A DNA stretch of 64,000 bases from a virus: IMG/VR virus record IMGVR_UViG_3300042455_001086, positions 62,001-126,000 of that record. One strand, given 5' to 3'. How positions within the stretch are numbered: position 1 is the first letter of the stretch; each line of letters begins with the position of its first letter. Below are positions 58,106 through 64,000 of this stretch, in pieces. The translations under genes were made by a program, and so were the position numbers. The notes under the pieces are model-generated. The model saw nothing but the letters and a program-made list of their open reading frames with translations. It ran no database searches and had not been told where the DNA came from.

Positions 58106-58184
58106 AAAAATATTGAATAACCCAAGAAACAAATACTATCAAAACCAAAAACCAGGCAAAAAGTAATGTGTTAAAAAATGTCAT
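58080..58184 (-). CDS. Small membrane protein
   Basis: 34 residues with a strongly hydrophobic core (LLFAWFLVLIVFVSWVI) and a charged tail. Stop overlaps the following gene by 26 bases. Confidence 0.5.
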   Translation of the reverse strand: MTFFNTLLFAWFLVLIVFVSWVIQYFYDERKNKK

Positions 58185-58366
58185 AATTTTTCTTTTTTTA
58201 TATAATTTAAAATTTCTTCTTTTGTTTTTCCTGAATTAAACATCTTATACACTTCCCTTGAAAAGTCGTCCGTTAAATACACAGCATCGGCATCTAGGTA
58301 GTCCATTATATTTTCAAGATTTAATAATATTCCTTCTTTCTTTAAAAATCTTTTATTAAATCCCAT
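58181..58366 (-). CDS. Small acidic protein
   Basis: 61 residues from the ATG at 58366: MGFNKRFLKKEGILL, LENIMDYLDADAVYLTDDF and a basic helix. ATGA overlap with the next membrane gene. No family recognised. Confidence 0.55.
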   Translation of the reverse strand: MGFNKRFLKKEGILLNLENIMDYLDADAVYLTDDFSREVYKMFNSGKTKEEILNYIKKEKL

Positions 58367-58405
58367 ATTACAAAAAATAATAAACTTTTTAATATATTTC
58401 AATGA

Positions 58406-59674
58406 TTATAAGAATAATTTTTTGGATTGTTTTTCACGGTGAAATTTGATTGCAAAACGATGAACTTCTTCTTGTATTTTGCCAAACATTGTAAAATTTA
58501 AATCATCTTTGATATTGAATTCGGAACCATCAACTTTGTGAATAATAGATGATTTGTGATTTGAATCTTTTGATATTGAAATAAGATCCACCTGGTTTAA
58601 TATTCCAAGTTCTTCAAATACTCTTTTTGCAATACCAAGTTGTCCCTTACCACCATCAATGATTACAAGATCCGGAAGTTTTTGTTTTTCGTCAATTAAT
58701 CTTTTAAATCTACGATTAAGTATTTCATCAAATGATGCGTAATCATCAACGCCATCTACGGTTCTGATAATATACTTACGGTATTCAGATTTAACTGGAT
58801 TATCATTTTGGAACCTAACAGACGCTGCAACATTGGAATCACCCTGGTTGTGTGAATTATCAAACGCCTCAATTATTTGTGGAAGATTTTTAAGTCCGAG
58901 GATATTCTTCACATCAAACGCTTTCTTGTTGTATTTCTGTAATCTAACAACATTCAACTTATTATCAATAATTTCCAGATTTGAAAGTTTTGATAATAAG
59001 ATTTGTGCTTTTTCAAATTCCAAGTTGTCGGAATGATGCTTCATTGATTTTTTAAACTTTGATTTAAGTCCGGAAAAATCAAGCGATAAAACTTTTTTGA
59101 CATCACGAACAATCTCGTTATAATAAAACTTTTTGATGTTATTTATGCAAGGTGCATTACATCTTCCCAAATGGAATTCAAGACAAGTTTTGAACTTTTC
59201 TTTTGTAATGTTTTCTTCTGTCAAATCATATGAACAACTGCGAAGTTCAAACACATCGTGAATTAGGTTATAGATTTCACGACATAAGATACCAGAGGTA
59301 AGATCAAGTGATAGTCTATCATCTTGTTTGTTTTTTACAATTTCTAGTTTTGGGAAATCTTCATCGGTAAAACACAAGGACCATTTTCTTGTTCTATCAT
59401 CTTTTCCTTTTAGGTTAAACTTTGGTTTGTATAATTTAATTAATTCTTCTTCAAGGATAATTGCTTCTTGTTCTGATGAAGTGATTTTGAATTCAACATC
59501 AACAATATTCTCAACAAGAGTTTTTGTTTTTCCAGTATGATTTTTTTGAAAATAAGATAACACTCTCTTTGGTAAAAACTTTGACATACCAACATAGATG
59601 ATTTGTTCTTTGTCATTTTTGAACAAATAACATCCAGGATTTTGTGGTATGTCTTTTAGTTTTTCAGAAATCAT
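58406..59674 (-). CDS. UvrC-like excision nuclease, short form
   Basis: 422 residues versus about 600 for bacterial UvrC. Residues 8-95 are a GIY-YIG domain (GCYLFKNDKEQIIYVGMS). Residues 185-230 hold a UVR-like region. Residues 275-400 carry the RNase H-like nuclease domain (FDNSHNQGDSNVAASVRF, LPDLVIIDGGKGQL). The C-terminal helix-hairpin-helix part is missing. It may nick damaged or modified DNA, or act in phage DNA processing. TATCTTTG ends four bases before the ATG. Confidence 0.85.
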   Translation of the reverse strand: MISEKLKDIPQNPGCYLFKNDKEQIIYVGMSKFLPKRVLSYFQKNHTGKTKTLVENIVDVEFKITSSEQEAIILEEELIKLYKPKFNLKGKDDRTRKWSLCFTDEDFPKLEIVKNKQDDRLSLDLTSGILCREIYNLIHDVFELRSCSYDLTEENITKEKFKTCLEFHLGRCNAPCINNIKKFYYNEIVRDVKKVLSLDFSGLKSKFKKSMKHHSDNLEFEKAQILLSKLSNLEIIDNKLNVVRLQKYNKKAFDVKNILGLKNLPQIIEAFDNSHNQGDSNVAASVRFQNDNPVKSEYRKYIIRTVDGVDDYASFDEILNRRFKRLIDEKQKLPDLVIIDGGKGQLGIAKRVFEELGILNQVDLISISKDSNHKSSIIHKVDGSEFNIKDDLNFTMFGKIQEEVHRFAIKFHREKQSKKLFL

Positions 59675-59678
59675 ACTT

Positions 59679-59686
59679 CAAAGATA
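59679..59686 (-). promoter_or_regulatory. TATCTTTG promoter
   Basis: Ends 4 bases before the UvrC-like start at 59674. Confidence 0.65.
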
Positions 59687-59902
59687 TTAAAAAATATCTT
59701 TCAAAGTATCTACATCACAAAATATTGTACCACAATTTTTACAAGCAATAATTTCAAATGGTTTGACTTTATATTTGTCAGTTCTTCTCAATGTTTCAAT
59801 TACCACTTTTCCTGTGTATTGACAATTCGGACACTTAATAGTGTCTGTTCTTGAGATTTCTTCAGATTGTTCTTTGTCTTCTGATGAGGTATAATCTTCC
59901 AT
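59687..59902 (-). CDS. Small zinc-ribbon protein
   Basis: 71 residues from the ATG at 59902. Acidic start, then CPNCQYTGK and CKNCGTIFC, four or five Cys set as a zinc ribbon. Likely nucleic-acid or RNA-polymerase binding. Confidence 0.6.
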   Translation of the reverse strand: MEDYTSSEDKEQSEEISRTDTIKCPNCQYTGKVVIETLRRTDKYKVKPFEIIACKNCGTIFCDVDTLKDIF

Positions 59903-59915
59903 TATTTTATTTTTA

Positions 59916-60104
59916 TTACTTAAACATAAGTCCCACAAGTATTCCAATACCAAAACCGGCCAACATTAAAAGTCCGGCTAAAGCAAAAACATATTTTTTT
60001 ACTCCACCAAAATTAAATGGTAATTGGTTTTGAATTTGTGGTGTCTGAAAATTCTTCATAATCTGTTGTAACAGATTTGGATCAAATGGATTATTCATAT
60101 TCAT
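59916..60104 (-). CDS. Small membrane protein with Gln-rich start
   Basis: 62 residues: MNMNNPFDPNLLQQIMKNF, a Gln/Pro part, then a Gly/Ala/Leu-rich single span (VFALAGLLMLAGFGIGILVGLMF). It is next to SCET-family genes. No family recognised. Confidence 0.6.
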   Translation of the reverse strand: MNMNNPFDPNLLQQIMKNFQTPQIQNQLPFNFGGVKKYVFALAGLLMLAGFGIGILVGLMFK

Positions 60105-60105
60105 A

Positions 60106-60333
60106 TTAGTTAAGTATTATTGTAGAAGTGTTAATCAAATTTTTTCTGGTTGTAAAGATTTTATATTCCAAATCTGTAATATAAGGTAAAGACAACATTT
60201 CATCATATCCAAATTTCTCCATCTGGGATTTGAAATTTTTAACCAATTTCTCACAAGTTGTGAGTTGTTCCCAAGTTTCACAGGATTTAATTACTTTTTC
60301 AATCCACTTTTTTGTTTTAAAATTATCTGACAT
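60106..60333 (-). CDS. SCET-family small protein, copy 2
   Basis: 75 residues: KKWIEKVIKSCETWEQLTTCE and LEYKIFTTRKN align with copies 1 and 3. The spacing and length are the same. Confidence 0.65.
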   Translation of the reverse strand: MSDNFKTKKWIEKVIKSCETWEQLTTCEKLVKNFKSQMEKFGYDEMLSLPYITDLEYKIFTTRKNLINTSTIILN

Positions 60334-60637
60334 CTTTTATTATTTTATAATTATTAATTTGTAACCATTCCAAAAAATCAAGTGCGGTCCATTCATTCGG
60401 ATCTAATTCACCAAGAGGTCCATCACCAAATTGTTCTATAAATCCCGGTAAATAATCGTGGACTATTTCAATACCACCATTTTCGGCAACCTCAATTTTT
60501 GTTTTAACCATTTCAATAGCACAAGTTTCACATTGTACTGCTAATTTATCTCCTAAGAAATCGTGTTTACAGGTGACGCACTCACACATATAGTTTCCAG
60601 GAGCAAATCCACCTATTGGGTATTTTGTTTTTTCCAT
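60323..60637 (-). CDS. Cys-rich zinc-binding protein
   Basis: 104 residues. GNYMCECVTCKHDFLGDKLAVQCETCA gives a four-to-five Cys site with conserved Asp-Lys. The C-terminal half is acidic. I recall similar proteins in several phages; the site may bind zinc. Overlaps the SCET gene by 11 bases. Confidence 0.65.
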   Translation of the reverse strand: MEKTKYPIGGFAPGNYMCECVTCKHDFLGDKLAVQCETCAIEMVKTKIEVAENGGIEIVHDYLPGFIEQFGDGPLGELDPNEWTALDFLEWLQINNYKIIKDVR

Positions 60638-60640
60638 TAT

Positions 60641-60880
60641 TTAAGATTTTCCAATAAAAGATTGTCTTTTATTTGTTAATTTAGTTTCAAGTGGCAAAAT
60701 AACACCGTAATGATAATCTCTCCAATATTTGTCAGGAGTAGTTCTCATTAGTTGTTTTCTAAAATTACCAATTAATGTTTTAACGACAAATGTTTGTTGA
60801 TATGTCTCACAAGAGTCAATTACTTTTTCTATCCATTTTGATATATCACCGTAGTGTGTACTTCTTTTATCCATTTTCAT
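60641..60880 (-). CDS. SCET-family small protein, copy 3
   Basis: 79 residues: DKRSTHYGDISKWIEKVIDSCE is close to copy 1, and LPLETKLTNKRQ ends it. Overlaps the next gene by four bases. Confidence 0.65.
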   Translation of the reverse strand: MKMDKRSTHYGDISKWIEKVIDSCETYQQTFVVKTLIGNFRKQLMRTTPDKYWRDYHYGVILPLETKLTNKRQSFIGKS

Positions 60881-61344
60881 ATTCTTTTAAATATTAAACA
60901 TCCATATTCATCTTTTTTAGGTATATCACCATAATAGACATTACCATTATTTGACAGTGCTGGAACAGTCTCAATCTCAACATCCCATTCTGTTTGTTGT
61001 AGTGATTGTTTAAAAACATCAAAAGTGGGTTCATTTTGCACATGGAAAAATGCTTCTCTTAATTGCCCTTCACTAAACTTTTTATCACCCATCAACTCAA
61101 GTGCTTTTTGGAAACCTTTTTTAAAAGCAAGTTCTCTAATAAGTGCTTCTTCATCATTCCATACTTCACAAATAGGATATTCTATTTTAGCCAACTCATC
61201 CAAATCATAACCAAGTTCAATTACTTTACAGTTTTTAAGTGATAACGATAATCCTTCTTTCTTTAATGATGTTGAAGCTATAACAACCCCATTATCATCT
61301 TCAAGAATATAATTTACATCTGTTTTAATTAATTTCCCCTTCAT
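60877..61344 (-). CDS. MKGKL-family protein, copy 3
   Basis: 155 residues with MKGKLIKTDVNYILED and KDEYGCLIFKRI. It follows TAATTTTG, which ends four bases before the ATG. Confidence 0.65.
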   Translation of the reverse strand: MKGKLIKTDVNYILEDDNGVVIASTSLKKEGLSLSLKNCKVIELGYDLDELAKIEYPICEVWNDEEALIRELAFKKGFQKALELMGDKKFSEGQLREAFFHVQNEPTFDVFKQSLQQTEWDVEIETVPALSNNGNVYYGDIPKKDEYGCLIFKRI

Positions 61345-61348
61345 ACCT

Positions 61349-61356
61349 CAAAATTA
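61349..61356 (-). promoter_or_regulatory. TAATTTTG promoter
   Basis: Ends 4 bases before 61344. Confidence 0.6.
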
Positions 61357-61376
61357 ATAATATTATTTTAAAAAAC

Positions 61377-61402
61377 AAATCCCCACTCTAAAGTGAGGAT
61401 TT
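61377..61402 (-). terminator. Terminator-like hairpin
   Basis: Stem AAATCC..ACT / AGT..GGATTT after 61407-61658, with T-rich sequence on its leftward side. Confidence 0.6.
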
Positions 61403-61406
61403 AATT

Positions 61407-61658
61407 TTATTTCTTTAGTTCTTCAACCATCTTTATATTAAGTGTTGGTGTCCTTAAAACATCATCGGTGCAATTCGTAATTGTTGTCATTCCATTATGG
61501 TATGATCTAACATCCTTTGCTTCCACTTGTGTTCCGTCATTAAACCTTACCAATTTATCACAGACATCACCTTTTTTAAATGCTAGGTATAAAATTCCAC
61601 CATAAATTAACCCACTTAAAATAATCACAAAGAATAGTGTTCCAAAATTTCTTATCAT
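61407..61658 (-). CDS. Membrane-anchored small protein
   Basis: 83 residues from the ATG at 61658: MIRNFGTLFFVIILSGLIYG is a membrane span, then KGDVCDKLVRFNDGT and an acidic tail. No family recognised. Confidence 0.55.
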   Translation of the reverse strand: MIRNFGTLFFVIILSGLIYGGILYLAFKKGDVCDKLVRFNDGTQVEAKDVRSYHNGMTTITNCTDDVLRTPTLNIKMVEELKK

Positions 61659-61672
61659 AATTTTATTTTTTA

Positions 61673-62053
61673 CTAATTTATAAAGACACAATCACTGAAA
61701 TCATACAAATGATTACCCCTTGTTGATCTAACTTGTAAGTAATATTTATAACCAAATAACTCAAACGATTTTTGGTCTTCACCATCCTTCAGTGGTTTAA
61801 TTGGTAATTGAAGGTTTGTTTCAATTCCGTGAATAACTTCAATATTTTTAACAACATCAGTCCAGGTTGAAAGTCCGTATTTACCCTTATATCTAAATTC
61901 CTTTCCAACCAATTGTTTTAAATCAAAAGTTGATGTGGTTTCTTCAACTTCCGGTGATAATGGATTTCTTTCTCCGGTTAATTCTTCATAATACGGATTA
62001 AGTTCTCCGGTGTATGGATCGTGTGTTGGTATTTTATTTGCCGAAGTTTCCAT
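61673..62053 (-). CDS. Hypothetical protein
   Basis: 126 residues, beta-rich with TSTFDLKQLVGKEFRYKGKYG and NLQLPIKPLKDG. Overlaps the coiled-coil gene by 20 bases. No family recognised. Confidence 0.6.
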   Translation of the reverse strand: METSANKIPTHDPYTGELNPYYEELTGERNPLSPEVEETTSTFDLKQLVGKEFRYKGKYGLSTWTDVVKNIEVIHGIETNLQLPIKPLKDGEDQKSFELFGYKYYLQVRSTRGNHLYDFSDCVFIN

Positions 62054-62228
62054 TGAATAGCATTTTCATTTGGTTCATAAGTTGTATTTGTTTTTTTTGT
62101 AGTTCTTGGACTTTCCTTTTTTCTTCATCACTGAGTTCGTAGCTATTTGCGTTGATGTCTGAAATTTCATTTAAGATTCTTCTATGTTCGTTCAATAACT
62201 GTCCGTAAATTACCTCTATATTTTTCAT
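62034..62228 (-). CDS. Small coiled-coil protein
   Basis: 64 residues with strong heptad pattern (EVIYGQLLNEHRRILNEISDI, EEKRKVQELQKKQIQLMNQM). ATGA overlap with 62225-62473. Confidence 0.6.
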   Translation of the reverse strand: MKNIEVIYGQLLNEHRRILNEISDINANSYELSDEEKRKVQELQKKQIQLMNQMKMLFNGNFGK

Positions 62229-62473
62229 TTTACAATTGCATTTGTCAATTGGTTTATTAGTCCTTGGACTTCTTCAAATTTAGTAAATCTGATGATTGGA
62301 TCCGTGTTAAATACTTCTACCGGCCAGTCTGATGTCTTTAATTCTTCATTTGCCGGAGTTATAAATGTTAAACCATTTACAATATCTAAAGCATAATAGT
62401 AAGACTCATCATCATCATATTCTCCGATGTATTCTTTTTGGAACCCCAAAAGTTGTAATTCTTTCTCTGTCAT
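62225..62473 (-). CDS. Small acidic protein
   Basis: 82 residues: MTEKELQLLGFQKEYIGEYDDDESYYYAL, a beta turn and a helical end. No family recognised. Confidence 0.55.
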   Translation of the reverse strand: MTEKELQLLGFQKEYIGEYDDDESYYYALDIVNGLTFITPANEELKTSDWPVEVFNTDPIIRFTKFEEVQGLINQLTNAIVK

Positions 62474-62474
62474 C

Positions 62475-62738
62475 TTATTTTTTTTCTACAATGTTAAATG
62501 TTCCTTCTACTACACCCCAAGATGATTCTTCCTGAAACTGATAAGTTTCGGCAACATCGTTTGAATTCATTTCTCTTGTCAAATACCAAATTTGGTCTTT
62601 TTTCCAAGTTATGTTCATCAACTTTCTTCCCTTTGGTAGATTAATTGTCCCTTGACCACCCCAAGATTTAACTCGTTCGTTTTGAGTACATGATGTTGCA
62701 ATAACACAAATTAATATTCCTAAAATTACTTTTCTCAT
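62475..62738 (-). CDS. Lipoprotein
   Basis: 87 residues. MRKVILGILICVIATSCTQ is a lipoprotein signal (LxxC-type ATSC) and the rest is beta-rich with Trp. It would be anchored in a membrane and could modify the infected cell surface. Confidence 0.65.
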   Translation of the reverse strand: MRKVILGILICVIATSCTQNERVKSWGGQGTINLPKGRKLMNITWKKDQIWYLTREMNSNDVAETYQFQEESSWGVVEGTFNIVEKK

Positions 62739-62749
62739 TTTTATTTTTT

Positions 62750-63016
62750 TTACAATTCTCGTTTATCTAACTCTTCTAAAACTTCTTTTAACAATTCATC
62801 ACCTTTTTTATATTTTATATCGTGGTAAATATACAATAAAAAACAAACAACATCAAGACATATTGAATACAAAATCCATTTTCCTGTGGATAATACAAAT
62901 AAACTTTGTATTAAAACAATAATACACAATATAGTGGTAATAAAAGTATTTTTTTCCATCTTTTTTAATTCAGAATACGCTAAATCAAATAGATCGTCAT
63001 TTTTTAAATCTTTCAT
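62750..63016 (-). CDS. Two-pass membrane protein
   Basis: 88 residues, hydrophobic spans about 20-38 and 43-62, then a basic tail (YKKGDELLKEVLEEL). ATGA overlap with the next gene. Confidence 0.6.
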   Translation of the reverse strand: MKDLKNDDLFDLAYSELKKMEKNTFITTILCIIVLIQSLFVLSTGKWILYSICLDVVCFLLYIYHDIKYKKGDELLKEVLEELDKREL

Positions 63017-63252
63017 TCCAGTTCTTTTACTTTTATTAACGAATGTGCGGCTTCAAATCTCTTTAATGTCATAATAAGTTCTGTGACATTATCAAAAGCC
63101 CATCTTTCTGTTTCAATAACATAAAAATCTCCACCACCACCATTTTGAGTTTTGATAGTTAAAAATTGATCTCTTGTATCACAACAATCAGCGTCCTGGG
63201 TAAATGTCATTTGGAATTCTTGACCCAATATTGAAACTTTATTTTCTCTCAT
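63013..63252 (-). CDS. Hypothetical protein with CC motif
   Basis: 79 residues: FTQDADCCDTRDQFLTIKT and Gly-rich strand. TAACTTTG lies 16 bases upstream. No family recognised. Confidence 0.55.
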   Translation of the reverse strand: MRENKVSILGQEFQMTFTQDADCCDTRDQFLTIKTQNGGGGDFYVIETERWAFDNVTELIMTLKRFEAAHSLIKVKELE

Positions 63253-63268
63253 AACCTTAATTTTAAAT

Positions 63269-63276
63269 CAAAGTTA
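63269..63276 (-). promoter_or_regulatory. TAACTTTG promoter
   Basis: 16 bases upstream of 63252. Confidence 0.5.
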
Positions 63277-63291
63277 AAAAAAAAACTTTAA

Positions 63292-63519
63292 TCAAACAAG
63301 TTTTATGATGAATTTTCCAGGATTTAAATATTCTTCCTCACAAGTCATATTATAATCACTAACACAATTTATTACAATATTTTTCATTTGATTACTTTGG
63401 CCGGTAATAACACCAACAACTTTTTGATTTGATTTCATATTCTCCCACAGAAATTGATCCAGAATAGTTTGGACCTCGTTATGTCTAATCCCGTGGAGAT
63501 CCAGCGAGTTCATCTTCAA
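63292..63519 (-). CDS. Smr-domain-like protein
   Basis: 75 residues. LDLHGIRHNEVQTILDQFL and VVGVITGQSNQMKN match the Smr (small MutS-related) domain, which has DLHG and TGxG/GxS motifs and nicks DNA or cleaves RNA. It overlaps the neighbouring gene by 35 bases. A stand-alone Smr protein. Confidence 0.7.
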   Translation of the reverse strand: MKMNSLDLHGIRHNEVQTILDQFLWENMKSNQKVVGVITGQSNQMKNIVINCVSDYNMTCEEEYLNPGKFIIKLV

Positions 63520-63670
63520 TTATATTTACTAAACTTACAGAAATTAAACTATTTGTCCCATCTTTGTCCTGATATATCACTTTTTTACCTCCAACAAAAT
63601 AATTATCATCTTCTAAAACGGCATCAACAATTTCACCATCAATCAATATTTTGATATTATTTTTGATCAT
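63485..63670 (-). CDS. Small beta protein
   Basis: 61 residues from the ATG at 63670: MIKNNIKILIDGEIVDAVLEDD, FVGGKKVIYQDKDGT and an acidic end. No family recognised. Confidence 0.55.
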   Translation of the reverse strand: MIKNNIKILIDGEIVDAVLEDDNYFVGGKKVIYQDKDGTNSLISVSLVNIIEDELAGSPRD

Positions 63671-63761
63671 CTTTTTTTCCTTTTTTATAACGAATATAAA
63701 GTTCAAGTGGTATTAAAATCATAACACAAACAATTCCACTAATTATTAAAAATTGTTCCAT
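63657..63761 (-). CDS. Small membrane protein
   Basis: 34 residues with a hydrophobic span (FLIISGIVCVMILIPLEL) and a Lys-rich tail. Overlaps the next gene by 14 bases. Confidence 0.5.
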   Translation of the reverse strand: MEQFLIISGIVCVMILIPLELYIRYKKGKKDDQK

Positions 63762-63765
63762 TTTT

Positions 63766-64000
63766 TTAAATATTATAGGTTAATTCACCATTTTCAATTT
63801 CAACCTCTAACACACCATCACTTTCATAGGTAATTTTATCTATTTGTTCACCAGTTAATGTAATTTTTTCTGGTTCCATAAAAATTTTATATGCCTGGTT
63901 TAAAGACAACTTTGGGTCTGTAATTAAATTCAAAGTTGTTTGATTACTACATTCAACTATGGAAGGATATTGTCCGCCAACAGTCATAATCGCCTTATCC
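63766..64000 (-). CDS. Protein cut by the right window edge
   Basis: The frame is open to the window edge (DKAIMTVGGQYPS), so the ATG at 63987 may not be the true start. The rest is acidic (LSLNQAYKIFMEPEKITLTGEQ). No family recognised. Confidence 0.5.
   Translation of the reverse strand, partial: DKAIMTVGGQYPSIVECSNQTTLNLITDPKLSLNQAYKIFMEPEKITLTGEQIDKITYESDGVLEVEIENGELTYNI

Overview
The window looks like part of the genome of a large tailed bacteriophage infecting a Bacteroidetes (flavobacterium-like) host. It is very AT-rich, densely coded and mostly transcribed leftward. Many genes overlap by ATGA or TAATG junctions, and there are almost no host-type metabolic genes. Host assignment rests on perfect TAnnTTTG promoter elements (the Bacteroidetes -7 box) a few bases upstream of many starts. 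No capsid, portal, terminase, tail or polymerase gene lies in the window, so phage rank and relatives are inferred.

The most striking feature is a set of roughly 30 to 35 otherwise unrelated proteins that share short, interchangeable, helix-forming N-termini. Four spellings occur. Type A resembles MKIIITESQYxxLL. Type B resembles ITEAEKSRILGMHxxxI. Type C resembles LTESDLTRIVKRVLNE. Type D resembles MNLQESIRRILREE. Almost all carry one or two [I/L]-x-E triplets in the first 10 to 35 residues. This triplet is the established cleavage signature of the T4-type prohead protease gp21, and T4 internal head proteins (IPI-III, Alt) carry a short N-terminal capsid-targeting sequence ending in it. I infer that these genes encode internal head proteins, packaged with the DNA, trimmed during head maturation and injected into the host. 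The cargoes include a GH24 lysozyme, a GH19 chitinase/lysozyme-like enzyme, an Ntn-hydrolase-like protein, an ADP-ribosyltransferase-like domain, a ParB/sulfiredoxin-like domain, a papain-like domain, a PD-(D/E)XK nuclease-like domain, peptidoglycan-binding-like modules and many small helical domains.

Layout. 1-20.5 kb: tagged proteins of types A to C, mixed with a metalloprotease-like protein, an FKBP isomerase, a holin-like protein, two secreted proteins sharing a duplicated promoter and signal peptide, and two virion-type proteins sharing another N-terminal module. 18.2-21.9 kb: gene-poor stretches with a G-quadruplex motif, a direct repeat and palindromes. 21.9-30.6 kb: an array of type D genes with near-identical 5' ends, gene remnants, a frameshifted gene, a tandem-tag fusion, the Ntn-hydrolase-like protein and the lysozyme. 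30.6-42 kb: a DHH phosphoesterase interrupted by an in-frame UGA that looks like a translational hop site, the GH19 enzyme, the nuclease, five paralogous acidic proteins, two rightward tagged genes and a ferritin-like protein. 42-64 kb: short leftward genes of early or nucleotide-metabolism character (metallophosphoesterase, thymidylate synthase family, CCA/poly(A) polymerase family, UvrC-like nuclease, HNH nuclease, Smr, DUF1653, zinc ribbons, small membrane proteins) with duplicated families and only a few tagged genes.

Two promoter classes are visible. A TATTTAT element lies 4 to 20 bases before the starts of most tagged genes and is the candidate phage late promoter. TAnnTTTG lies 2 to 5 bases before many starts in the right half, so those mRNAs are probably leaderless. 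No tRNA gene, CRISPR array or insertion sequence was recognised.
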